Source: Faecalimonas sp. (GTDB lineage Bacteria > Bacillota > Clostridia > Lachnospirales > Lachnospiraceae). From it: a stretch of DNA of 34,803 bases. A program made the translations under genes and the position numbers. Below, piece by piece: positions 1-7,816 of this stretch. How positions within the stretch are numbered: position 1 is the stretch's first letter; each line of letters begins with the position of its first letter. Location: the NCBI GenBank assembly GCA_020024645.1, contig JAHHTN010000016.1, forward strand, positions 1 to 34,803, in the 5' to 3' direction. Below the pieces are notes generated by a model. The model had not been told where the DNA came from. It did not search any database and was given only the letters and a program-made list of their open reading frames with translations.

Positions 1-12
1 CGTAAAATGAAT

Positions 13-55
13 CGTGTGTTCGTGACCTTCCACACGTAAAACAAAACTAAAGGAG
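13..55 (+). promoter_or_regulatory. preQ1-I riboswitch upstream of queT
   Basis: Seen: a 6-bp stem CGTGTG (13-18) / CACACG (31-36) closes a 12-nt loop. It is followed by an A-rich tail containing AACAAAAC and then AAGGAG. The loop holds CCTT (26-29), complementary to AAGG (50-53), which is part of the Shine-Dalgarno sequence. This is the H-type pseudoknot layout of class-I preQ1 riboswitches, and the tail closely resembles the Thermoanaerobacter tengcongensis type. Inference: preQ1 binding hides the ribosome site, giving translational repression of queT. The downstream gene belongs to the expected pathway. Confidence 0.85.
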
Positions 56-63
56 AATTGAAT

Positions 64-564
64 ATGAAAAATCAGAAAGTAACATTTTTGACACAAGCAG
101 CAATGATTGCTGCAATCTATGTGGTGTTGACAGTAGTCTTTGCACCATTTGGCTTTGGAGAAGTTCAGGTTAGAATAGCAGAATCCCTCACGATTCTTCC
201 ATTTTTTACTCCTGCAGCAATTCCTGGATTATTTATTGGATGCCTTATTGGAAATATTTTAGGTGGAGCAATTATCCCAGATATTATTTTTGGAAGTTTA
301 GCAACTCTTATTGCTGCTTGCTTTACATATGCTTTGCGTAAAAAAAGTCCATTTCTCGCTCCTCTTCCACCAATTATCGCCAACACACTTGTTGTACCAT
401 TTATTTTAGCATACGGATACGGAGTTCCTCTCCCAATTCCATTTATGATGCTTACAGTAGGGATTGGCGAAATTATTTCTTGCGGTGTATTAGGAATGAT
501 TATACTAAAGGCTCTTTCTAAATATGAATATATTATTTTTAAAAATAATAAAATTGTTTCTTAA
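64..564 (+). CDS. queT: QueT family queuosine-precursor ECF transporter, substrate-binding subunit
   Basis: A 166-residue, very hydrophobic protein with about five membrane segments and the family stretch VQVRIAESLTILPFFTP after the first helix. QueT proteins are S components of energy-coupling-factor transporters that import queuosine precursors such as preQ1. They need a shared EcfAAT module, which is not in this window. The start is ATG at 64, eight bases after AAGGAG. A TTG two codons earlier would lie only two bases from the ribosome site and is unlikely. The preQ1-I riboswitch immediately upstream supports the assignment. The gene is probably monocistronic, because a strong terminator follows and the next gene is convergent. 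Confidence 0.88.
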   Translation: MKNQKVTFLTQAAMIAAIYVVLTVVFAPFGFGEVQVRIAESLTILPFFTPAAIPGLFIGCLIGNILGGAIIPDIIFGSLATLIAACFTYALRKKSPFLAPLPPIIANTLVVPFILAYGYGVPLPIPFMMLTVGIGEIISCGVLGMIILKALSKYEYIIFKNNKIVS

Positions 565-586
565 TAATAAAATACAACTTATATTA

Positions 587-627
587 TAAAAATAAGTCGT
601 TGATTTCATGTCAACGACTTATTTTTA
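587..627. terminator. bidirectional intrinsic terminator between queT and a convergent gene
   Basis: A perfect 13-bp stem pairs AATAAGTCGTTGA (591-603) with its complement (611-623) around a 7-nt loop. A-rich sequence lies on the left and T-rich sequence on the right. It can serve queT on the plus strand and the convergent gene ending at 634 on the minus strand. Confidence 0.85.
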
Positions 628-633
628 TATATT

Positions 634-3138
634 TTATTTTACATAGCCAAAGAAGGTTCCTTGACTTCCTTTTGTCATATTTTGAACAACAACTATAGCC
701 TCAGTAGGTTTTTTAGAAGTATTTGGATTTAAATAAGTAATCATCTTATCATCATATCCCACTAACAAAATAGCTGTATCTGTTCCAGTCATTCCAATAA
801 CAGGAGTTCCTTTTCCAATCAAATAACATAACTGTTCGACTGTACAACCACTTAAATCTACTGCTTCTCCCCCTGAATATTGATTTAAAATATCTAAAGG
901 AGATTTTCCATCTTTCATTTCTTTTGCTACATTCACTTTTTTCCCTTCATATTCTAATATCTGTCTTAAACTCGCCTGAAGAGAAGTCTCTCCTGGTTGC
1001 ACAGCAAATGCAGATGTGTTGTCTATATTATATCGAAGTTGTCTATTTCCTCTCTCCCATACTTTCGTCTGTCCAGAAGTAACTACCACTCCTCTTACTG
1101 TATCCGCTTTCACAATAGCAGCTCCCGCAGTTTTATAAATTCCCTGTAATTTTCCTCTTCCATAAACATAATAACAATCTTCATCATCTGCTAAATTAAA
1201 TTCAATTACTACTGGTTTTTTCTTTAATAACGGTTTCTTCGCAAAACGTTTTGGCATTTCCGTCAAAGACATTTTCGCATCTTCTAATCTTGTTACTCTT
1301 CCCTTTGTTTCAGAAGTATATGTTTCAATGGTAACAGAAGGTTCTTTCTGCTCCTTATTATTTGTAATGTAATGCTGGGTGATACTTGAATACATATCTC
1401 CGCTTTTCTTCACTCTTTCTAATGTAATCATATTATGTTCTGTTTTTGCATTCACAACATACGTTTCTTCTTCCTGATAAGCTTTTACCACTTTATTTTT
1501 CTGATTTCGAATTTCAACTTTATATAGTGGAATAATCTGATTACCAGATACATTTTTACCGATATCATCTTTTTTACCAATACCATAAACTGCATCTCCT
1601 AAAACAAACGTAAGTGGGCGAATGACTTCTCCTTTTTCTGCTTTTACTTTATATTTCTTTCCATTTTGCAGATTCTGAATAATCATCTCCGTTGCTTCCG
1701 TTAATTTTCCATTTGACTGGTATGCAATATGTTTACCATCACTTGATACAATATACTGACCTTCCTCCAAATTTTTCACTAATACAGAACGTTTTTGCGT
1801 TTCTAAATCAATTTCATACAATGTTCCTTCAAACATTGCGTATAATTTATTTCCCTCTTTACTATAATAAGCAAGTTGTATTAAATTTTGTGCAGCAATT
1901 TCACCCGATTTTCCACTCGGAATAAACGTTTTTTCTTCTACATAATTATTCTCGCTATTAAAATAATAGATACTTGCACCAACCTGCCCTTCGTGCATTC
2001 CTCGATTCATATATCCACACACAACAAACGTTATATTTCCTTTATCATCCATAGAAATTAAATCGATTTTATGATTATCATTTTTACTTCGAATATCATT
2101 ATTCTTTTCATCTGCAAAACTAAAAACAAGAGAAACTTGATTTTTTTCTTTATTATAACTCCATACTTCTCTTTCTTGCACAAAAGAAATCATATTTTCT
2201 TTTTCATTCAAAATGTATGGAACATTTTCGTCTGCTATTCCAAGTTCAATTCCCTTTTCTGAAAAATCACCTTCTTTTCCTAAAAATACTTCATTCATTG
2301 TACGCTCATAATCTTCTAATGATCCTTTTCCTTTGATGAAACGCACTTTAAAAAATTCAGTTACATTATACAAATTTTTTTCTTCACCTATCTTGCAGTT
2401 CACCTGATATTTAAGATATATAGAAGTATATGTTTCTGTACTTTCTTTAATCTGCCATGCCACATCTCCGACAATCTCCGGATTTAATCCATTCCAACCA
2501 ATTTGTTTTATATCTGAATTTAAAGTTACTTTCTGGAATGAATTCAAATTCGCACTACTACTTCTTTCTAATCTTGGTTTCAATGTATTTACCTGTTCTG
2601 GATCAAATGTTTTCTTATGAAAATCCTCTGCAAATTCTAAACACTGCTGAACATGGAATTCTGTTGCTTTTAGTACACGTGTGTAATAGAAAACATCTTT
2701 CCCTGTATCTAATGTTAATTTTATTTTTAAAATTTTTTCTTCTCCATCTGCAATTGTATCTCCTAGTTCTATACGAACATTCTCTTTCACCTCTTTGATT
2801 GTATGCTGTTTAATACTTTCCTTCCCGTCAAGTGTACATATTTCATACGTAAGTGTTTTAATTTTTCCTTCATATCCGGAGATATCTGCCTGTACTGTAG
2901 TTCCTACAGAAACTGGTAAAACCATATCTCTTGTTGATGTAATATCTTTACTTTCTGTATACCCCAAGAGTGTATTGATCTTATATTTTCCCTCTTGAAA
3001 AGAAATAACTGGAAGACTTGCTTTCTCCATTTGCCCTGTCTTCTCTGTGATTTTATTATTAAAAACTGTACCAAAAATAATAACTGCTACTATAACAATA
3101 ACAGCCACTATACTTCCTATAATTACCTTTTTCTTCAT
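634..3138 (-). CDS. membrane-anchored protein with propeller-like middle and degenerate C39-like C-terminal domain
   Basis: I do not recognise this 834-residue protein as a named gene. Residues 5-24 form one hydrophobic anchor, so the rest is probably outside the membrane. The middle third contains repeated short strand patterns (for example LYEIDLETQK and DGKHIAYQSNGK) typical of a WD40/TolB-like beta-propeller. Residues about 700-834 resemble a C39-like cysteine-protease fold: a helix ASLRQILEYEGKKV, then TAILLVGYDD and YLNPN. The position where C39 members carry the catalytic Cys appears to be Ser719. The catalytic His position appears to be Thr788, and Asp is Asn804, so it is probably not a protease. 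The start codon directly abuts the stop of the upstream methyltransferase (TAG then ATG), so the two are likely translationally coupled. Confidence 0.7.
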   Translation of the reverse strand: MKKKVIIGSIVAVIVIVAVIIFGTVFNNKITEKTGQMEKASLPVISFQEGKYKINTLLGYTESKDITSTRDMVLPVSVGTTVQADISGYEGKIKTLTYEICTLDGKESIKQHTIKEVKENVRIELGDTIADGEEKILKIKLTLDTGKDVFYYTRVLKATEFHVQQCLEFAEDFHKKTFDPEQVNTLKPRLERSSSANLNSFQKVTLNSDIKQIGWNGLNPEIVGDVAWQIKESTETYTSIYLKYQVNCKIGEEKNLYNVTEFFKVRFIKGKGSLEDYERTMNEVFLGKEGDFSEKGIELGIADENVPYILNEKENMISFVQEREVWSYNKEKNQVSLVFSFADEKNNDIRSKNDNHKIDLISMDDKGNITFVVCGYMNRGMHEGQVGASIYYFNSENNYVEEKTFIPSGKSGEIAAQNLIQLAYYSKEGNKLYAMFEGTLYEIDLETQKRSVLVKNLEEGQYIVSSDGKHIAYQSNGKLTEATEMIIQNLQNGKKYKVKAEKGEVIRPLTFVLGDAVYGIGKKDDIGKNVSGNQIIPLYKVEIRNQKNKVVKAYQEEETYVVNAKTEHNMITLERVKKSGDMYSSITQHYITNNKEQKEPSVTIETYTSETKGRVTRLEDAKMSLTEMPKRFAKKPLLKKKPVVIEFNLADDEDCYYVYGRGKLQGIYKTAGAAIVKADTVRGVVVTSGQTKVWERGNRQLRYNIDNTSAFAVQPGETSLQASLRQILEYEGKKVNVAKEMKDGKSPLDILNQYSGGEAVDLSGCTVEQLCYLIGKGTPVIGMTGTDTAILLVGYDDKMITYLNPNTSKKPTEAIVVVQNMTKGSQGTFFGYVK

Positions 3139-4290
3139 CTATACTTCCCCTTTATTATCTAATAGTCTTTTCAAGGTCAACGAAAGATTTAATTGTTCTT
3201 CACAATCCGCAATCTTTTTCGAATTTTCCCCTTTCTTTCCTGTTTTTATCGCACGAATTAAAATATTTTTTGGTGTATGTTCCATATCAATAAATTCTAA
3301 AATCTGTGCTTCATATCCTTCTTTTTCCAAGTATTCTGCGCGCAATGCATCCGTCACAAGAGCAGAAATTCTTTCCTTAATTAAACCATATTTTAAAATT
3401 GGTTCTAACATTTCATTCTTTATCTGACTATTTGCCTCGTGTTGACAACATGGTACAGATAAAATAACCTTTGCATTCCAACCAACTGCTTTTGCTAAGG
3501 CATAATCTGTTGCAGTGTCACAAGCATGAAGTGTTACAACCATATCTACCTCATTTACTCCAGTATAATCCGCAATATTTCCTTCCAAAAACTTTAATTT
3601 ATTATATCCATATTTTTCACTTAATTCATTACAATGCTGAATCACTTCTTTCTTCAAATCCAACCCAATAATACGTACATCATACTGTTTTAATTCATGT
3701 AAATAATAATACATTGCAAATGTCAAATAGGATTTTCCACATCCGAAATCTAAAATAGTAATTTCTCTTTCTTTATCTAACTGTGGTAATATATCTTCAA
3801 CAAATTCTAAAAAGCGGTTAATTTGCCTAAATTTATCAAAACGTGTTTTAACCACTTTTCCTTCTTGTGTCATCACACCTAAATCACACAAAAACGGAAC
3901 TCGTTTTCCTTCTTTTAAAATATATTGCTTTGAACGATTATGGGATAAATCCACCTGCTTTACACATCCTGATTGCTTCTTTTGCTTTATGGTTACTTTT
4001 CCTTTTTTGCTTACCAAAACCGTATATTGCTTTTGTTTTGTTTCCAATTGCATCTGTTTAAATTCTTCTATCTTCTCAGTTAAATAGAAAATGGCTTCTT
4101 CTCTTTTATAATTTTTATGGAAAGCTTGATTATTTTCAAACATTTCACATTGAAATAAAAGTTCTCCTTTCACAATGACTGGACGAACTTTTATCTTCAT
4201 TATTCCACCCCTTTTTTTCGGGTTACTTATTATTGCCTGTATAAAATCTATATGTAAACTTTCTTCTAAAATATTTCTAATTTCTTCCAT
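3139..4290 (-). CDS. class I SAM-dependent methyltransferase (Methyltransf_32-like)
   Basis: 383 residues. The C-terminal half is a Rossmann methyltransferase with the SAM-binding motif DFGCGKSYL (181-189), acidic motif II around IGLDL (208-212), VTLHACDTATDYALA (252-266) and the distinctive VPCCQHE (279-285). The DFGCGKSYL plus CCQHE combination is typical of the Methyltransf_32 family, whose bacterial substrates are poorly defined; RNA is a common guess. The N-terminal 130 residues look like a separate Lys-rich region that could bind nucleic acid (inference). The start has an AAAGAGG ribosome site. A second plausible start is Met31, preceded by GGGGTGG. It heads a two-gene unit with the downstream membrane protein and has its own promoter at 4316-4343. 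Confidence 0.8.
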   Translation of the reverse strand: MEEIRNILEESLHIDFIQAIISNPKKRGGIMKIKVRPVIVKGELLFQCEMFENNQAFHKNYKREEAIFYLTEKIEEFKQMQLETKQKQYTVLVSKKGKVTIKQKKQSGCVKQVDLSHNRSKQYILKEGKRVPFLCDLGVMTQEGKVVKTRFDKFRQINRFLEFVEDILPQLDKEREITILDFGCGKSYLTFAMYYYLHELKQYDVRIIGLDLKKEVIQHCNELSEKYGYNKLKFLEGNIADYTGVNEVDMVVTLHACDTATDYALAKAVGWNAKVILSVPCCQHEANSQIKNEMLEPILKYGLIKERISALVTDALRAEYLEKEGYEAQILEFIDMEHTPKNILIRAIKTGKKGENSKKIADCEEQLNLSLTLKRLLDNKGEV

Positions 4291-4315
4291 AAATACCTCT
4301 TTAAATTTTAATCAC

Positions 4316-4343
4316 ATAATATTGTAATGCCTATTAGTCTCAA
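4316..4343 (-). promoter_or_regulatory. sigma-A promoter for the methyltransferase unit
   Basis: On the minus strand, TTGAGA (4338-4343) is separated by 16 bases from TATTAT (4316-4321), with five of six matches in each box. It lies just downstream of the kinase terminator and about 25 bases before the methyltransferase start. Confidence 0.6.
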
Positions 4344-4346
4344 ACG

Positions 4347-4381
4347 CAAGAAAGACAAGGAATATTTTAGAATTCCTCGCC
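4347..4381 (-). terminator. intrinsic terminator of the two-component operon
   Basis: On the minus strand, GGCGAGGAAT (4372-4381) pairs with ATTCCTTGTC (4354-4363) in a 10-bp stem with two G-U pairs. TTTCTT follows. It lies 18 bases after the kinase stop codon. Confidence 0.7.
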
Positions 4382-4398
4382 TTTTCTTTATAATTTTG

Positions 4399-6945
4399 TT
4401 ACATTTCCGTCTCATTTGTAACAGTTGAATGTATTTGCGGAAAAGTAATTGTTACTTTGAATAAATCTCCATCAATATAAATCTTAAACTTTCCACCTTG
4501 CATTTCTGTTAAGTTTTTAGCAATGGACAGTCCCAAACCACTACCTTCTGTACTTCTTGAAACATCTCCACGGATAAATCTCTCTGTAAGTTCATCTGCA
4601 CTAATATTTAATGGATATTCCGAAGTGTTTTTCAAAGACAATACCATCTCTTGCCCATTTGCAACCATGTCTACATAAATTCTCGTCGATGCCATAGCAT
4701 ATTTAGCTGCATTATTATAAATATTTTCAATAATTCTCCACATGCGTCGTCCATCCCCACGAACGATAACAGGTTTTTCTGGTACATTTACAATTACTTT
4801 CAAATCTCTATTTTCAAATTTTTCTGCAAATTCACCAGTCGTCTGATGTATCATCTCAACGAGATTTAGGTTAATAAATTCCAAGTTAATATTTCCAGAA
4901 CTAATTTTAGACGCTTCCACAACATCTTCCGTTAAAGTCTTCAATCTCTGTGATTTTGTATCTAGAATCTCCAAATACCTCTGCACTTTTGGATCCTCAA
5001 ATTTTTCTTGCTTCAGTAAACCTACATAATTAATGATAGAGGTAAGTGGCGTCTTAATATCATGAGATACATTCGTAATTAAATCTGTTTTCAATCTTTC
5101 ATCTTTCAGACTTTTTTCAACCGCATTTTGAATTCCCTCTCCAATTCGGTTAATCTGCACTGCTATTTCTTGGCTATCTTTTGAAAGATTTGTTAAAGAA
5201 ATCTTATATTTTGCCTCCCCACTAGCAATACGTGTAATTCCTTTTTTAATTTTTTCTTTTTCAATATTTCTTTGCACAATCTTAATTATCATATATATGT
5301 CGACTGAAATTCCAAGAAGAATACAAACCCCTGAATTCGTCGTCATTAAAAGATTGATAATCAGTATTGTGCTTCCAATAAGTACAAGCTTTGTGATGTT
5401 GTTTCGATTTCTATAGATATAAACAAGTGATTGTAGAAGCCATTTACAAATACTATTTTCCCATAAATTTCTTGCCTTAATCCTCCTAATAAGGCTTAAA
5501 TAGGCAATTAGAAATAAGATCCCTGTACCTAATGTTCCTGCACCGATTCCCATAAATGTTGTAACAGTAATTCTTCCACTTTGCAGTGGCTCCATATGAA
5601 AAGAGCTCTCATAATAGTTTATCTGATTTAAGTAATAGCGTATTGCTAATATCACTTCAAACACAAATGGCGTACCTAAACAAATAGTCAAACATAACCA
5701 AATTTCTGTTTTCCATTTATCAAATCGTGTTAACACCAATTCTGTATATTGGTTTGAGCGCCCTGCAACAGCAGTCAACCAAATAATTGTAATCAAAAGA
5801 AGTAGTATTGCACACACACCAATGATAATTGCATTATCCACATACGGAGCATATTTGTCATATGCTTCTGCCCAATTATAAAACGAATCCTGTATTGGAT
5901 ATTCTGTATCTACTGAGATAATCAATTCAAAATTTTCTGGGTAATTCAAGTTAGCCTGAATAAAATGTTGCCAATCCGATAATGTCACACCATCTTTTGC
6001 CATATTCGTAGTACAATCGGCAAGTTTTGGTGCAACTACAACATATTTATTCGTTTTCAACATATCAGCTCTACTTGTTTCCATGTTTTCCCATGTAATC
6101 CCTCGATTTGTTTCTAACCGTTTTGTATTGTAATCCATATAAAGATAGGAAAGATTTGTATTCCCCTGCGAAAAATGATATTTATAATTATCATATACCT
6201 CTTTAAGAGAAATTACTTTCTCTTTCATTCTATCTAAAACTTGTTGCATTTGTACTAATGAGCCATTATACGTATCAGACGTATTTGCTACTTCTATAAG
6301 TGTTTTCCCTTCTGTTGTTTTTATAAAAGTATCAAGTGAGTGAGTAAAAAACCATACTTTTTTATAAACAATATTCCCATCTTTATCTTGTACCTCACCG
6401 TCTGGAAGATATATATTTTCTTCCATTGATTTCACTACTTGTACCTGCTGCTTTTTATTTTCTGACTCTGTTGGAAAAAAATATTGTTTTTCTCTTGCAT
6501 CACGAATAAACTCTTTAAATTTTCTGTATTGATATTTTCCATTTGGGGTTTTCCCCACAACAATTTCATAATCCTCGCTATCAGACGTTGTCCTCAATAA
6601 ATCTTCTAAACGAAAACTAAATTCTCCCTCACCTTTTTTTAATTCACCTATATTTTCTAAATTCTCTACTGTAATAGACTGGGTTAGGTCTTCTTTTCCA
6701 TTTTTTTCAATCAGATTTTTGCTCTCCAAGAAATTAATTAATTCTTGAGTTTCCTTCTTAACCTGTATGGAAAATCCTCTTGTATCTTCATAACTTCTTT
6801 CACTCTTTTTTGTAAATAATTCCTCATAATTATTTCCTGGATATACTAATCCAATTGCTATACAAATACTTATTAATATAACCGATATTCCTGTAAGTAA
6901 TATTAAAATTCCTTTACAAAAGGCTGATTTATACCATTTCTTCAT
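4399..6945 (-). CDS. sensor histidine kinase with large extracellular region
   Basis: 848 residues, long for an OmpR-partner kinase. There is one N-terminal membrane segment (about 10-35), then roughly 340 residues predicted outside the cell with no family I recognise. Several further membrane segments follow (about 380-570). The cytoplasmic kinase core has the phosphoacceptor motif NVSHDIKTPLTS (His628), the N box IIENIYNNAAKY and the nucleotide-binding GSGLGLSIAKNLTEMQGG near the C-terminus. It autophosphorylates on His and passes phosphate to the response regulator encoded 12 bases upstream in the same operon. The stimulus is unknown. The multi-pass membrane part could itself sense an envelope signal (inference). 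Confidence 0.9.
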   Translation of the reverse strand: MKKWYKSAFCKGILILLTGISVILISICIAIGLVYPGNNYEELFTKKSERSYEDTRGFSIQVKKETQELINFLESKNLIEKNGKEDLTQSITVENLENIGELKKGEGEFSFRLEDLLRTTSDSEDYEIVVGKTPNGKYQYRKFKEFIRDAREKQYFFPTESENKKQQVQVVKSMEENIYLPDGEVQDKDGNIVYKKVWFFTHSLDTFIKTTEGKTLIEVANTSDTYNGSLVQMQQVLDRMKEKVISLKEVYDNYKYHFSQGNTNLSYLYMDYNTKRLETNRGITWENMETSRADMLKTNKYVVVAPKLADCTTNMAKDGVTLSDWQHFIQANLNYPENFELIISVDTEYPIQDSFYNWAEAYDKYAPYVDNAIIIGVCAILLLLITIIWLTAVAGRSNQYTELVLTRFDKWKTEIWLCLTICLGTPFVFEVILAIRYYLNQINYYESSFHMEPLQSGRITVTTFMGIGAGTLGTGILFLIAYLSLIRRIKARNLWENSICKWLLQSLVYIYRNRNNITKLVLIGSTILIINLLMTTNSGVCILLGISVDIYMIIKIVQRNIEKEKIKKGITRIASGEAKYKISLTNLSKDSQEIAVQINRIGEGIQNAVEKSLKDERLKTDLITNVSHDIKTPLTSIINYVGLLKQEKFEDPKVQRYLEILDTKSQRLKTLTEDVVEASKISSGNINLEFINLNLVEMIHQTTGEFAEKFENRDLKVIVNVPEKPVIVRGDGRRMWRIIENIYNNAAKYAMASTRIYVDMVANGQEMVLSLKNTSEYPLNISADELTERFIRGDVSRSTEGSGLGLSIAKNLTEMQGGKFKIYIDGDLFKVTITFPQIHSTVTNETEM

Positions 6946-6957
6946 AAATATCCCTTT

Positions 6958-7656
6958 CTAAAGTTTCTCTATCTTATATCCAACTCCCCATACAACTTTT
7001 AAATATCTCGGTTCTTTCGGATTGATTTCAATCTTCTCTCTAATATGACGAATATGTACTGCAACTGTATTATCAGCTCCAATTGCATCTTCGTTCCAAA
7101 TGCGTTCATATATTTGGTCGATAGAAAAAACTTTTCCTTGATTTTTCATTAATAACAACAAAATATTATATTCAATAGGCGTAAGTTTTACCGCTTCACC
7201 ATCCACAGTTACTTCTTTCAAATCATCATCGATAGACAATCCTCCTACCGTATACACTTCGCTAGTATTTTGCACAACCGTACTTCCTAATTTCGTATAT
7301 CTTCTCAACTGAGATTTTACCCTAGCAACTAATTCCAACGGATTGAACGGTTTCGTTAGATAATCATCCGCTCCTACATTTAGTCCTAAAATTTTATCCG
7401 CATCTTCTGATTTTGCAGATAAAATAATAATTGGCAAACTATTTTCCTCACGAATTTTTAATGTTGCTCGAATACCATCAAGCCTTGGCATCATTACATC
7501 TATAACTAATAAATCTACCCTTTCTTCTTTTTTTAAGACTTTCAATGCTTCTTCACCGTCATAGGCTTTCAACACATTGTACCCTTCCTGTTTCAAGTAA
7601 ATTTCAATTGCTTCTACTATTTCTTTGTCATCATCACATACTAAAATATTAAACAT
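6958..7656 (-). CDS. OmpR/PhoB-family response regulator
   Basis: 232 residues. The receiver domain has the acidic pocket CDDD (7-10), phosphoacceptor Asp53 in VIDVMMPRLDG, Ser80 and Lys102 in LTKPFNP. A C-terminal winged-helix DNA-binding domain begins near 135, with TPIEYNILLLLMKNQGKV and the final VVWGVGYKIE typical of OmpR regulators. The start is ATG at 7656, preceded by a near-perfect AGGAGGTGA. An in-frame ATG 36 bases earlier lacks a ribosome site and overlaps the probable promoter. It is cotranscribed with the downstream sensor kinase and divergent from citrate synthase, so it might also influence that gene (inference). Confidence 0.92.
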   Translation of the reverse strand: MFNILVCDDDKEIVEAIEIYLKQEGYNVLKAYDGEEALKVLKKEERVDLLVIDVMMPRLDGIRATLKIREENSLPIIILSAKSEDADKILGLNVGADDYLTKPFNPLELVARVKSQLRRYTKLGSTVVQNTSEVYTVGGLSIDDDLKEVTVDGEAVKLTPIEYNILLLLMKNQGKVFSIDQIYERIWNEDAIGADNTVAVHIRHIREKIEINPKEPRYLKVVWGVGYKIEKL

Positions 7657-7674
7657 TTTTATCACCTCCTCTGT

Positions 7675-7703
7675 AGTATACAAGATTAACATGGAATTTT
7701 TAA
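7675..7703 (-). promoter_or_regulatory. possible promoter of the response regulator/kinase operon
   Basis: On the minus strand, TTAAAA (7698-7703), a 17-base spacer and TATACT (7675-7680). The -35 is weak. Two CTTAA-containing motifs about 23 bases apart lie around and upstream of the -35 (7699-7727) and could be regulator sites. This is inference only. Confidence 0.35.
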
Positions 7704-7754
7704 GAGCCTAATCTGAAAATCCTTAAGAAAGTTTAAAATTTATTCACTTAATAA

Positions 7755-7783
7755 TTGTATTATAATTCGCATTTTAGTATAAT
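7755..7783 (+). promoter_or_regulatory. promoter of citrate synthase
   Basis: TTGTAT (7755-7760), a 17-base spacer and a perfect TATAAT (7778-7783), 33 bases before the start codon. A second TATAAT overlaps at 7761. Confidence 0.55.
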
Positions 7784-7816
7784 AAAGTAAATTTTTTCAG
7801 AGAAAGGAGTTTATAT

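Noticed and set aside
3047..3427. 126-codon plus-strand frame opposite the methyltransferase/surface-protein junction
   Set aside because: Antisense to two genes with clear domain content. Its hydrophobic composition is a by-product of the A/T-rich complement.
7657..7692. Upstream ATG as the start of the response regulator
   Set aside because: It would lack a ribosome site and overlap a probable promoter. The ATG at 7656 has a near-perfect AGGAGGTGA.
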